Source of the DNA: CBDCVY01 sp965223245
GTDB lineage: Bacteria > Nitrospinota > Nitrospinia > Nitrospinales > Nitrospinaceae
DNA length: 64,000 nucleotides
Direction of reading: 5' to 3'
Assembly: GCA_965223245.1 (NCBI GenBank)
Contig: CBDCVY010000013.1
Location: 3,038,001 to 3,102,000, forward strand
Shown here: positions 34,906 to 43,723 of the stretch, one piece after another
How positions within the stretch are numbered: position 1 is the first letter of the stretch
Layout of the letters: the number at the start of each line of letters is the position of its first letter
Program-made: the position numbers and the translations under genes
The notes under the pieces: model-generated
The model's input: the letters and a program-made list of their open reading frames with translations, nothing else
What the model was told of the DNA's origin: nothing
Databases searched by the model: none

Positions 34906-36334
34906 TTCCTGCTCCCTGCATTAAAATTAGACTGAAAAACATAATTACCCAAATAGAAACAACTATCCAGGCGGGAAAACTTTCCATGGCATGCTCCAAT
35001 CGCCTTTCTCTTAAAAAAATATGTGAACTTAATAATCCTAAAACAATTACTACCACCTGAATAATTTGAAGTGAGGTTAGCAGTTGAGCATTTTCAATTC
35101 CCAATCCAAAAAGTGACTGCATTAGAGACCAGGCGGATGAAAAATCGTGAGCTCTAAAAAAAACCCATCCTAAGCTCACTAATATAAAAGTAAATAGACC
35201 CAATCCAAACCGGCTAACCGGTTTTTTAGTCCAATGCAAGTTCCCAAAATTTTGTTTCAGTAAATGTTCAATAACTAAATAGAACCCATGCAATAGACCC
35301 CAGGCTACAAAAGTCCAGGCAGCCCCATGCCAAAGCCCGCCTAAAAACATTGTGATCATTATATTGATTAAAGTCCGACCATTTCCTTTTTGATTGCCGC
35401 CAAGCGGAATATATAAATAGTCTCGCAACCAAGTAGAAAGTGTCATGTGCCAACGTCTCCAAAAATCTGAGAAACCAATGGCTGCGTAAGGAGAACGAAA
35501 ATTATCCGGGAGCACAAATCCTAAACATAGAGCCACTCCAATAGCACAAGTTGAATAACCTGCAAAGTCACAAAAAATTTGTGCAGAAAATGCCAGCAAT
35601 CCAAGCCATGCATCTAAAAAATAGATTGCACCCTCTTTAAAACCAAATACGGCATCTGCCGAAGAAGCCAACATTCCATCCGCCAATACTACTTTTTGAA
35701 ACAGACCAAGCGTAATGAAATATAATCCCCAACCAAATTGATTTTTGGTAGCACGTTTCGCTTCGGTACATTGGGGCAGAAAATCAGTTGCTCGCACTAT
35801 CGGTCCAGCAACTAACTGAGGAAAGAAAGTGACATATAGAGCATAATCTAAAAAAGATTTTCCAGGTTGTGCGCGACGCAGGTAAATATCTAATGTGTAT
35901 GAAAGGGTCTGAAATGTATAAAAAGAAATTCCAATGGGTAAAATAATATCCGGGACTGCTGGATTAAAATTGAGTCCCATCCATTGAGCCAACCCTATAA
36001 AATTTTCCAACAAAAATTCGCCGTATTTAAAAAATCCAAGCAATCCTAAATTGCCTAACAAGCTCAAACCCAGCAAAAAGCGGCGCTCGCCGATTCGTTC
36101 ACTCTTCGCTAATCCCTTAGCCACCCACCAATCAAGTAAAGTTGAAAACCAAAGAATAATTACAAACGAGGGATTCCAAGCTGCATAAAAAATATAACTT
36201 GAAATTAGGAGGATGGTTTTTTGGATCCGCCAGGATGGAACCGTATAGTGAAATAGAAGAACAAAAAGAAAAAAAACAATAAAAGTGAGGGAATTAAATA
36301 ACAATCGGGAGCTCCGGTTTCTTCCTTTGAACAA
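34880..36334 (-). CDS. MBOAT-family O-acyltransferase (AlgI-like)
   Basis: 484 residues, about ten to twelve membrane helices. The family signatures are present: FYTFQTLSYTLDIY, PQLVAGPIVRATDFLPQ, FSDFWRRWHMTLSTWLRDYL, and GGLWHGAAWTFVAWG, whose His is the conserved catalytic residue. AlgI-type proteins pass acetyl groups across the inner membrane to a periplasmic partner that modifies polysaccharide. The frame begins with TTG 36334; no strong ribosome binding site was found. Overlap with the SGNH-like gene supports joint function. Confidence 0.93.
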   Translation of the reverse strand: MFKGRNRSSRLLFNSLTFIVFFLFVLLFHYTVPSWRIQKTILLISSYIFYAAWNPSFVIILWFSTLLDWWVAKGLAKSERIGERRFLLGLSLLGNLGLLGFFKYGEFLLENFIGLAQWMGLNFNPAVPDIILPIGISFYTFQTLSYTLDIYLRRAQPGKSFLDYALYVTFFPQLVAGPIVRATDFLPQCTEAKRATKNQFGWGLYFITLGLFQKVVLADGMLASSADAVFGFKEGAIYFLDAWLGLLAFSAQIFCDFAGYSTCAIGVALCLGFVLPDNFRSPYAAIGFSDFWRRWHMTLSTWLRDYLYIPLGGNQKGNGRTLINIMITMFLGGLWHGAAWTFVAWGLLHGFYLVIEHLLKQNFGNLHWTKKPVSRFGLGLFTFILVSLGWVFFRAHDFSSAWSLMQSLFGLGIENAQLLTSLQIIQVVVIVLGLLSSHIFLRERRLEHAMESFPAWIVVSIWVIMFFSLILMQGAGNAFIYFQF

Positions 36335-36535
36335 AGCTTCTATTAGATTACTAATCCACCTATATATCTTAGTGAACGGTATATGTCTAAAAAACTTAGG
36401 AAAAGCTTTATAAAGCTATTTTCCTTGTACAATCTAAATTTTCCTCTTGTTTTTTCTGGTGGGTAACTCCTAATTAAAGAGCAGAAATGCCCTTTTTAAA
36501 AAATCTTGAGATTATTTTTAAAAAAAGGTTGACTT

Positions 36536-36567
36536 AGTAAATAAAAAATATAATATTTATTATTAAG
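36536..36567 (+). promoter_or_regulatory. Probable operator of the TetR regulator, copy 1 (own promoter)
   Basis: Inverted repeat AGTAAATA, ten bases, TATTTATT, extended to TATTTATTATTAA. A second copy with the same half-sites and the same spacing lies at 37217-37248 before the exporter gene. TTGACT (36529-36534) abuts it and TATAAT lies within, so bound repressor would block the promoter of the regulator gene. Confidence 0.6.
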
Positions 36568-36593
36568 TTTTTATTCATTTAGAAAGTTGTAAA

Positions 36594-37193
36594 ATGAGAA
36601 CACTCGAAAAAACTCAAGAAGAAGTTAAAAATCAAATATTAGACGCAGCGTATTCTCGCTTCGCCCAGTATGGATTGGGAAAAACTACAATGGCTGAAAT
36701 TGCAAAGGATTGCGATATGTCTGCAGGAAATCTCTATCGATATTATGAAAACAAGACTGAAATAGCCGCCGGCTGTTGTCAGCGTTGTTTAAGTGAGCAA
36801 AAAGTTTTATTTAGGGAGATTATTCAAAGACCCAATTTGAGTCCCAGTCAGCGGTTAAAAACCTTTATTGTTGAAATGCTTCAGCATTTACATGCCCAAT
36901 TTTCGCAGAAACCCAGGCTATTTGAGCTGGTGATGCATGTTTCTCAGGAACGCATGGATTTGGTTGAGGAACACCATAAGGTATTGCAATCTTATTTAGC
37001 CGAAATTTTGGCAGAAGGCAATAAGGCCGGGGAGTTTGATGTTCCAGATATTTTAACAAGCGCGGCAATGATTTTAGCTGCAACATCGAAGTTTAATGCT
37101 CCTCACTTTATGAGTTCCTTTACATTGGAGCAATTAGAGCGGGAAGCAAAAGGCGTTGTCCAATTGTTAATTAAGGGATTGGCGAAACATTAG
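36594..37193 (+). CDS. TetR/AcrR-family transcriptional regulator
   Basis: 199 residues. The N-terminal helix-turn-helix reads ILDAAYSRFAQYGLGKTTMAEIAKDCDMSAGNLYRYYENKTEI (seen here in its parts FAQYGLGKTTMAEIA and MSAGNLYRYYENK), the TetR pattern. The C-terminal helical domain binds an unknown ligand. It heads a forward cluster with an RND exporter, a LolA-like protein and a barrel, and near-identical palindromes in front of itself and of the exporter suggest that it represses both. Confidence 0.92.
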   Translation: MRTLEKTQEEVKNQILDAAYSRFAQYGLGKTTMAEIAKDCDMSAGNLYRYYENKTEIAAGCCQRCLSEQKVLFREIIQRPNLSPSQRLKTFIVEMLQHLHAQFSQKPRLFELVMHVSQERMDLVEEHHKVLQSYLAEILAEGNKAGEFDVPDILTSAAMILAATSKFNAPHFMSSFTLEQLEREAKGVVQLLIKGLAKH

Positions 37194-37216
37194 ACAGTCA
37201 TTTTTTTTGTTTTTAC

Positions 37217-37248
37217 AGTAAATATTTTATAAATTATTTATTATTAAT
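37217..37248 (+). promoter_or_regulatory. Probable operator of the TetR regulator, copy 2 (exporter promoter)
   Basis: AGTAAATA, ten bases, TATTTATT followed by ATTAA, identical in half-sites and spacing to the copy at 36536-36567, with a different AT spacer. It lies 18 bp upstream of the exporter ATG, between the regulator stop and the GGAGG ribosome binding site. Confidence 0.6.
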
Positions 37249-37266
37249 TATTTACCCGGAGGCAAA

Positions 37267-39606
37267 ATGCAATCCAATAAAAATTTTGGAGAATGGGTGG
37301 TTCGCTACCGATGGTGGATCATTATTCTTACTCTTGTCTTTGTGGGTGTGAGTGCAAGTGGTGCACGATTTCTAGATTTTTCCTCCGACTATCGTGTTTT
37401 TTTCAGTGAAGAAAACCCTCAGCTGCAGGCTTTCGACGCTCTGCAAAATACATACACCAAAAACGATAATGTAATGATAGCTCTCGCCCCTAAAGATGGA
37501 AAGGTTTTTACCAACGAAACTCTTTCTGCCGTGGAAAAACTCACTAAAGAGTCTTGGCAAATTCCTTATTCCATAAGAGTGGAATCCATCACCAACTTTC
37601 AACATTCATGGTCAAAAGAGGATGATTTAATTGTTGAGGATTTAGTTAAAAACGCCCATAAACTTTCAGACGCAGATATAAAAAGAATTAAAGCCATTTC
37701 CCTGGCAGAACCTCTTTTAGTCAATCGACTTATTTCTCCTCAAAGCCACGTTACAGGGATTAATGTAACCATCAATTTACCAGGCAAATCCATAACAGAA
37801 GTTCCCGAAGTAGCTGCATTTGTTCGGAACATGGCTGAGGATTTTCGAGGACAACATCCTGATATTGCAGTTTATTTAACGGGCGTTGCTATGATCAACA
37901 ACCAGTTTGTGGAAGCCGGACAACAAGATATGCAATCTCTTGTGCCACTCATGTTTTTGATCATTGCAGTTTTAATGTGGGCTGCCCTTCGATCCTTAGC
38001 TGGCACTATTTCTACTCTACTTATTATTGGTTTTGCCTCTGCCACAGCGATGGGGTTTGGAGGTTGGATAGGTATTTTACTTACCCCTGTATCGGGCAAT
38101 GCCCCTGTTTACATATTAACCATGGCTGTAGCAGATAGTATTCATATATTAATTACCTTATTCCATGAAATGCGCCATGGTAAAACACGAAACGAAGCCA
38201 TTGTTGAATCATTACGCGTTAATTTAAAACCTGTTTTCATTACCAGTTTGACTACGGCCATTGGTTTTCTAAGTTTGAACTTTAGTGACTCACCTCCCTA
38301 TTGGGATTTAGGAAACATGGTTGCGGTAGGGGTGATGGCCGCCTTTTTCTATTCGGTTCTTTTTCTACCAGCATTGATGTCTGTTCTGCCGCTGGCTAAA
38401 AAAACCAGCCAACCAAAGAAGAATGGGCATATGGACCGTTTTGCTGACTTCGTTATCAACCACCGGCAAAAACTATTTTGGGGCTTACTGGGCATCATCA
38501 TATTACTAGCAGTGCAAATTCCAAAAATTCAAATTAATGATCTGTTCGAGGAGTATTTTGATACCCGATATACTTTTCGTACCGATACAGATTTTGTCAC
38601 TGAGAATCTAAGCGGGTTTGAATCGATTGAATATTCTCTTAGCGCGGGAGAACCGGAAGGCATCAGTAAACCAGAATATTTAGCAAAGCTGGAAGAGTTT
38701 AAGGAATGGTACAAACAACAACCTGGTGTCATGTATGTGGGTTCACTGACAGACATCATGAAGCGGCTGAATAAAAATATGCATGGAGACGATCCTTCCT
38801 ATTACAAACTCCCGGAAGAACGTGAGTTGTCTGCTCAGTATTTACTATTGTTTGAAATGAGTCTGCCTTATGGATTAGATTTAAATAATCAAATCAATGT
38901 CAGTAAATCTGCAACCCGATTTACCGTTATTTTTAAGGAGATCGATACAAAAACCGCTCTTGCTTTAGAAGAAAAAGCACAGGTTTGGCTCAAAGAAAAT
39001 GGACTCCCTGAAATGCAAACTCACGGGGCCAGTCCTTTAATCATGTTTTCTAATATTGCCATGAGAAATATGATCAGCATGATCAATGGCACCAGTTTAG
39101 CCTTGGTGCTAATCTCAGCCATATTGATTGTTGCTCTCAGGAGTTTCAAATTTGGTGTAATTAGTTTGGTTCCAAATTTAGTCCCGGCGTTCATGGCCTT
39201 CGGTTTATGGGCATTAATATTCAAAGAAATCGGTATGGCCGTCTCAGTGGTAATTGCATTGTCTCTTGGAGTTATTGTGGATGACACCGTTCATTTCTTG
39301 AGCAAATATCTACTTGCCCGTCGGGAGTATGGAAAATCTCCGGAAGAAGCCGTCCGATATTCTTTTCATACAGTGGGCATGGCCCTGTGGGTGACTTCTA
39401 TTGTTCTGGTGATTGGGTTTCTCGTTCTCGGCACTTCTGGGTTTACCATTAACTCCCATATGGGATATTTAACAGCTATTACAATTGGGTTCGCATTATT
39501 TGCAGACTTTTTATTCTTAGCTCCTCTGCTAATGAAGATAGACAAACAATCTAAAAAAAGTTTGGAAGTCTCTCCAAATATCAAACCCAAACAAATGGCT
39601 ATTTAA
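37267..39606 (+). CDS. RND-superfamily exporter (MMPL type)
   Basis: 779 residues, twelve predicted membrane helices in two halves, each with a large periplasmic loop after the first helix. The second half has GVIVDDTVHFLSKYLLAR, the conserved Asp pair of the MMPL/Patched-like branch, and the first half the matching MAVADSIHILITLFHEMR. These exporters use the proton gradient to move lipids or hydrophobic compounds. It follows the TetR gene and precedes a lipoprotein-sorting-like protein, which favours a lipid-like substrate. Start preceded by GGAGG. Confidence 0.93.
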   Translation: MQSNKNFGEWVVRYRWWIIILTLVFVGVSASGARFLDFSSDYRVFFSEENPQLQAFDALQNTYTKNDNVMIALAPKDGKVFTNETLSAVEKLTKESWQIPYSIRVESITNFQHSWSKEDDLIVEDLVKNAHKLSDADIKRIKAISLAEPLLVNRLISPQSHVTGINVTINLPGKSITEVPEVAAFVRNMAEDFRGQHPDIAVYLTGVAMINNQFVEAGQQDMQSLVPLMFLIIAVLMWAALRSLAGTISTLLIIGFASATAMGFGGWIGILLTPVSGNAPVYILTMAVADSIHILITLFHEMRHGKTRNEAIVESLRVNLKPVFITSLTTAIGFLSLNFSDSPPYWDLGNMVAVGVMAAFFYSVLFLPALMSVLPLAKKTSQPKKNGHMDRFADFVINHRQKLFWGLLGIIILLAVQIPKIQINDLFEEYFDTRYTFRTDTDFVTENLSGFESIEYSLSAGEPEGISKPEYLAKLEEFKEWYKQQPGVMYVGSLTDIMKRLNKNMHGDDPSYYKLPEERELSAQYLLLFEMSLPYGLDLNNQINVSKSATRFTVIFKEIDTKTALALEEKAQVWLKENGLPEMQTHGASPLIMFSNIAMRNMISMINGTSLALVLISAILIVALRSFKFGVISLVPNLVPAFMAFGLWALIFKEIGMAVSVVIALSLGVIVDDTVHFLSKYLLARREYGKSPEEAVRYSFHTVGMALWVTSIVLVIGFLVLGTSGFTINSHMGYLTAITIGFALFADFLFLAPLLMKIDKQSKKSLEVSPNIKPKQMAI

Positions 39607-39645
39607 AGTCATAAAATTAAATAGATTTTTTATAGGGAGAAAACT

Positions 39646-40440
39646 ATGAAATTCACATATACGTTTTTGATAAGTTTAATATTGTTTGGAACCGGTGTTA
39701 CTGCAACTACCGCGGCAAAAACACCACAAGAAAAGGGTCTGGAAATCGCAAAAGAAAACGACAAACGCGATAACGGATTCAAAGACTATAAAGCTGATGC
39801 CATCATGATTTTAAAAAATAAACAAGGGGATGAGAGTACCAGGTATTTGAGGTTTAAAGTTTTGGAAGTTCAAGGAGACGGAGATAAAAATATAACCATT
39901 TTTGATCGCCCTAGAGACATCAAGAATACCGCCTTTTTAAACTTTACACATCCTCTGGGAAATGACGATCAGTGGCTGTACTTGCCTGCATTAAAAAGAG
40001 TAAAACGCATCAGTTCCGCTAACAAATCCGGACCGTTTGTAGGCAGTGAGTTTGCTTATGAAGATCTCACAAGCCAGGAAGTTGAAAAGTATTCCTATAA
40101 ATGGATTCGCGATGAAGAATTTGAAGGAGAAAAATCTTTTGTTGTGGAGTATTATCCGGAATACGAAAATTCTGGCTATACCCGCCAGGTTGTTTGGATC
40201 GATCAAAAAAATTATAAAACCTTAAAAGTGGATTTTTATGATCGGAAAAACTCTTTGCTCAAAACACTTACTTATAAAGGCTACAAACAATATCTGGACC
40301 AATACTGGTACCCCGATGAAATGAATATGGTAAACCACCAAACAGGAAAGAGCACACAACTGGTTTGGAAAAATTATAAGTTCCGCAATGGTCTGAGCAG
40401 CAAGCATTTTAATAAAAACAGCTTAAAACGAGCACGATAA
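39646..40440 (+). CDS. Outer-membrane lipoprotein-sorting (LolA-like) protein
   Basis: 264 residues with a signal peptide (MKFTYTFLISLILFGTGV). The mature domain carries the family landmarks DRPRDIKNTAFLNFTHPLG, DQWLYLPALKRVKRIS and GSEFAYEDLT, the half-barrel fold of COG2834 proteins linked to RND exporters. It probably holds a lipid substrate between the exporter and the outer membrane. GGGAG lies eight bases before the ATG; the barrel gene starts 13 bp after its stop. Confidence 0.88.
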   Translation: MKFTYTFLISLILFGTGVTATTAAKTPQEKGLEIAKENDKRDNGFKDYKADAIMILKNKQGDESTRYLRFKVLEVQGDGDKNITIFDRPRDIKNTAFLNFTHPLGNDDQWLYLPALKRVKRISSANKSGPFVGSEFAYEDLTSQEVEKYSYKWIRDEEFEGEKSFVVEYYPEYENSGYTRQVVWIDQKNYKTLKVDFYDRKNSLLKTLTYKGYKQYLDQYWYPDEMNMVNHQTGKSTQLVWKNYKFRNGLSSKHFNKNSLKRAR

Positions 40441-40453
40441 TTATTTTAAAAAA

Positions 40454-41695
40454 GTGAAGCCAATTCTAAAATTCGAAATGAGTTTCCTGCGATTCCAATT
40501 AATTTTCACTATTGTAACCCTTTTTTGGCTTTCTTCGTATTCAATGGCTCATGAGTTTACGGGTTCTATTGGGGGAGAAGCCAGGTATTTTCCGCAAAAT
40601 CCTATACATAGCGATCAGCGGGACCAATCGGTTTCAGTAGTTTTTAAACCAGAGTATTACCATGAACTTGAAGACGGAAGCAGCTTCACCTTCGCTCCTT
40701 TTTTTCGCTTAGACAGCGGTGATTCAGAGCGAACCCACTTTGACATAAGGGAATTAACTTTTCTTTGGCTTCATGATAAGTTTGAATTGAGACTGGGCGT
40801 CCGTAAAGTCTTCTGGGGAACCACCGAAGTTTTACATTTAGTGGACATTATCAATCAAACGGATTTAGTCGAAAACTTTGACGGCGAACAGAAACTGGGA
40901 CAACCCATGATCAATTTTTCCATCGCACGTGATTGGGGAACGGTAGACTTTTTCATACTACCATATTTTCGAGAGCGTACCTTTCCCGGTCAAAAAGGAC
41001 GACTCCGGTTCTCTCTACCAGTCGACACAGATCGCGCAATATATGAAAGTGGTGCAGAGGAGTGGCACACAGACTTTGCTTTGCGCTACAGCCATACGTT
41101 TGGTGATTGGGATGTGGGGATTTACCATTTTGTCGGGACCAGCCGTGATCCCACTTTCTTGTTTAGAACCGATGGTTCTGGTAACCCCATAATTGTTCCT
41201 TTGTATCAGCAAATTAATCAAACCGGGTTAGACGTTTCCTACGTAATCGGCAACTGGCTATGGAAACTGGAGGCGATTTACCGTATAGGACAAGGTGATT
41301 TACGGGGAGCTGCCACCAACAATTATTTTGCAGGAACGGGGGGTTTTGAGTATACCTTTACCGGAATTTTTGGAACACGTATGGACCTTGGAATCATAGG
41401 CGAATATTTGTACGATGATCGGCAAAGCTTTGCAATAACCCCCTTCCAAAATGATGTGGCCCTGGGATTTCGCTTGGCCCTCAATGATGCAGCAAGTTCA
41501 GAAATTTTGTTTGGGTGGGTCCAAGATGTAAACTCGGATACACGGTTTATTTTTGTAGAAGCCTCCCGTCGTTTCGGGGACCATGTCACCGTCGATTTAG
41601 AAGTAAGAACTTTCCTCAGCCAACCTCCCACCGACTTTCTCTTCGCCCTCCGCGATGATGACTTAGTTCAACTAACATTAAATTACTTCTTTTAG
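40454..41695 (+). CDS. Outer-membrane barrel protein of the exporter cluster
   Basis: 413 residues: signal peptide (hydrophobic core LIFTIVTLFWLSSYS, cleavage near MAHEF), then regular amphipathic strands with aromatic girdles (FELRLGVRKVFWGTTEVLHL, YSHTFGDWDVGIYHFVG) and a final LTLNYFF typical of BAM substrates. It resembles the DUF1302-like barrels found beside RND/LolA-like pairs. The frame opens with GTG 40454; ATG 40478 is equally possible as neither has a clear ribosome binding site. Confidence 0.8.
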   Translation: MKPILKFEMSFLRFQLIFTIVTLFWLSSYSMAHEFTGSIGGEARYFPQNPIHSDQRDQSVSVVFKPEYYHELEDGSSFTFAPFFRLDSGDSERTHFDIRELTFLWLHDKFELRLGVRKVFWGTTEVLHLVDIINQTDLVENFDGEQKLGQPMINFSIARDWGTVDFFILPYFRERTFPGQKGRLRFSLPVDTDRAIYESGAEEWHTDFALRYSHTFGDWDVGIYHFVGTSRDPTFLFRTDGSGNPIIVPLYQQINQTGLDVSYVIGNWLWKLEAIYRIGQGDLRGAATNNYFAGTGGFEYTFTGIFGTRMDLGIIGEYLYDDRQSFAITPFQNDVALGFRLALNDAASSEILFGWVQDVNSDTRFIFVEASRRFGDHVTVDLEVRTFLSQPPTDFLFALRDDDLVQLTLNYFF

Positions 41696-42002
41696 CAAAT
41701 CCTGTAAAATAAATTAAAAATGCCCAGGATATCCTGCGTATACCAAATATTGGTAAAACCAATACAATAATTCTATTTTTTCGAATTCATATTCAAGAAT
41801 TTTATGTGACAAATTTTTTAAATCGTTATTTGCAAAGAGTCATCTTAACCCAAAACAAAATTGTTTATATTTCATTTATTGGTTCGATTTATGATGGAAA
41901 CCTTAAAACTTAACTGAAAAGCTCAGACTTTTTGAACTGATTGAATTAAAAATGAACTTTAAGAATTTAAACTTTAAACCAGGTATTGCCGAAGTATAGG
42001 TC
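41696..42002 (+). other. Intergenic region before the dab operon
   Basis: 307 bp. It holds a perfect 12-bp palindrome CAGGATATCCTG (41725-41736) and, some bases on, ATTGGT-AAA-ACCAAT followed by T-rich sequence, a weak terminator for the exporter cluster. The remainder is AT-rich and should contain the dab promoter, which I cannot place with confidence. Confidence 0.4.
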
Positions 42003-43703
42003 ATGACCATACCGATTCTTATTCTTCTCTTTCCTCTCTTAGCTGGGATTTTCATTTGGGTTTTTGGCAACCGTATGTTGGCCCATGTCGCCAAGATCGG
42101 AGTTATTGCCACCTCAATTTCTTGCCTTCTTTCCATCTGGACACTCTATTACGTCAGCATCGAGGGAACAGTCCATTTTAATTTTTGGACGTTGAACTCG
42201 GAAGGCGTTGCCATTTTTAAGATTGGCATGATGGTCGATCGACTCACCGCGGTGATGATGTTGTTGATCACCAGTGTGAGCGTTGTCATTCATGTTTATT
42301 CAGTCCGGTATTTGGAAGGCGATCCGGGTTATGCACGATTTTTTGGTCTCCTGAGCTTTATGACTTTCGTCATTCTATCTGTAGTTTCCAGTCCAAATTT
42401 ATTCATGCTGTTTATATTCTGGCAGTTATTGAGTTTGGCACTTTACCTGATACTTAATTTCAATTATTCCCATCCCGACTCTTGCCGCAATGCGTTTAAA
42501 ACTTTTTTTGTCCATCGTGTCGGGGATGTCAGTTTTCTTTGTGGATTGTTTCTTGCCTATAAATATTTCGGGACTTTCGAGTTTACGGAACTCTTCGAGG
42601 CCGCGACAAAAACTCCGCACATGATTTCATTAATTCCGGGAACCTTTTTTGAAACCAGCGTTATTTCATTGATTGGTTTACTTATCTTTGTTGGGGCGAT
42701 GGCTAAGTCCTCTCAATTCCCGTTACACGTGTGGCTGCCCGATACTATGGATTCGCCTACTCCCGTTTCGGCTCTCATGCATGCGGGAATTATAAATGCA
42801 GGTGGATTTTTATTGAACCGCTTGGCTCCATTTTATGTTCAATCATCCAACTTGCTTCATATTGTATTTTTAATTGGCGTGTTGACGGTTTTACTGGGAG
42901 CCGCCATGATGCTGGCGCAAAACGATATCAAGAAAACGCTTGGTTTTTCCACGATGGGTCAAATGGGATATATGATTATGGAATGCGGGCTCGGGGCATT
43001 TGCACTGGCCATTTTCCATTTAATTGCCCACGGCTTTTTTAAAGCCACTTTGTTTTTAGGAGCAGGAACCGGAATTCATGCCTCGCGGGAAGAACCCAAG
43101 CTTCCGCATTCTGAAGAACATCCAGTCGAGGAGAAACAACAATCCCACAAATTAACCTGGATTACCGGTTTAGTGGTCACGCTGATGATGCCACTGTTTA
43201 TTCTAATGATCGCCCACGACATGCTGGATATCCATTTAGAAAACGCTCATGGAGAAGTGATTTTCCTCTTTTTCAGTTGGGTGACCGCATCACAGGTCAT
43301 GTTCAGTTTATATCGTCTTCAGGCAGTGGACTCCTGGAAAGTGGCCCTCACGATGATCGCTGCCCTGTTTTTCATCGGATTCATTTATCTGTGGGCCGGT
43401 GAGAAGTTCACGCATTTCATTTATCCCGAGCCGGGAGTCGCCGACAGCTTCTTTAAGGCCGCAGCCTTTAATCCGCAAATTTTTGATTTGATCATAATTC
43501 TATCCACTATAGCGATTATATTTGGATGGTTTGTAATCTATACCAATACTAAGGGCCAAAAAGTATTTATTACGGACTGGATCATTTCCATCCGTAAACA
43601 AATGTACATTCTTTTAATCAATCGGTTTTATGTAGACCGGATTTATGTTCGATGGAGCAAAAGCATCATGCGACTGGCTCAAAAGGTAGCCGTTCGTTTT
43701 TAG
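42003..43703 (+). CDS. dabB: DabB, NuoL-like membrane subunit of the bicarbonate transporter
   Basis: 566 residues, about 14 or more membrane helices, proton-antiporter fold (PF00361). Recognisable blocks are VHVYSVRYLEGDPGYARFF, KSSQFPLHVWLPDTMDSPTP with Lys235, NDIKKTLGFSTMGQMGYM with Lys310, and HGFFKATLFLGAG with Lys347. The acidic residue that NuoL carries in helix 5 (FWEG) is Gln141 here (FWQLL). DabB couples ion flow to DabA. It starts a forward cluster of a second membrane subunit, dabA and a P-II-like protein. NADH dehydrogenase subunit L is excluded by this context. Confidence 0.88.
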   Translation: MTIPILILLFPLLAGIFIWVFGNRMLAHVAKIGVIATSISCLLSIWTLYYVSIEGTVHFNFWTLNSEGVAIFKIGMMVDRLTAVMMLLITSVSVVIHVYSVRYLEGDPGYARFFGLLSFMTFVILSVVSSPNLFMLFIFWQLLSLALYLILNFNYSHPDSCRNAFKTFFVHRVGDVSFLCGLFLAYKYFGTFEFTELFEAATKTPHMISLIPGTFFETSVISLIGLLIFVGAMAKSSQFPLHVWLPDTMDSPTPVSALMHAGIINAGGFLLNRLAPFYVQSSNLLHIVFLIGVLTVLLGAAMMLAQNDIKKTLGFSTMGQMGYMIMECGLGAFALAIFHLIAHGFFKATLFLGAGTGIHASREEPKLPHSEEHPVEEKQQSHKLTWITGLVVTLMMPLFILMIAHDMLDIHLENAHGEVIFLFFSWVTASQVMFSLYRLQAVDSWKVALTMIAALFFIGFIYLWAGEKFTHFIYPEPGVADSFFKAAAFNPQIFDLIIILSTIAIIFGWFVIYTNTKGQKVFITDWIISIRKQMYILLINRFYVDRIYVRWSKSIMRLAQKVAVRF

Positions 43704-43723
43704 AATGCTATATAGGTAAGTTC

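Noticed and set aside
41880..41888. GGTTCGATT, like the T arm of tRNA-Leu, as an opposite attachment site
   Set aside because: Nine bases are too few, and the flanks do not match the tRNA.
43652..43723. Earlier start of the second Dab membrane subunit inside dabB
   Set aside because: The residues are hydrophilic and read the dabB end in another frame; the ATG at 43724 begins the natural N-terminus.
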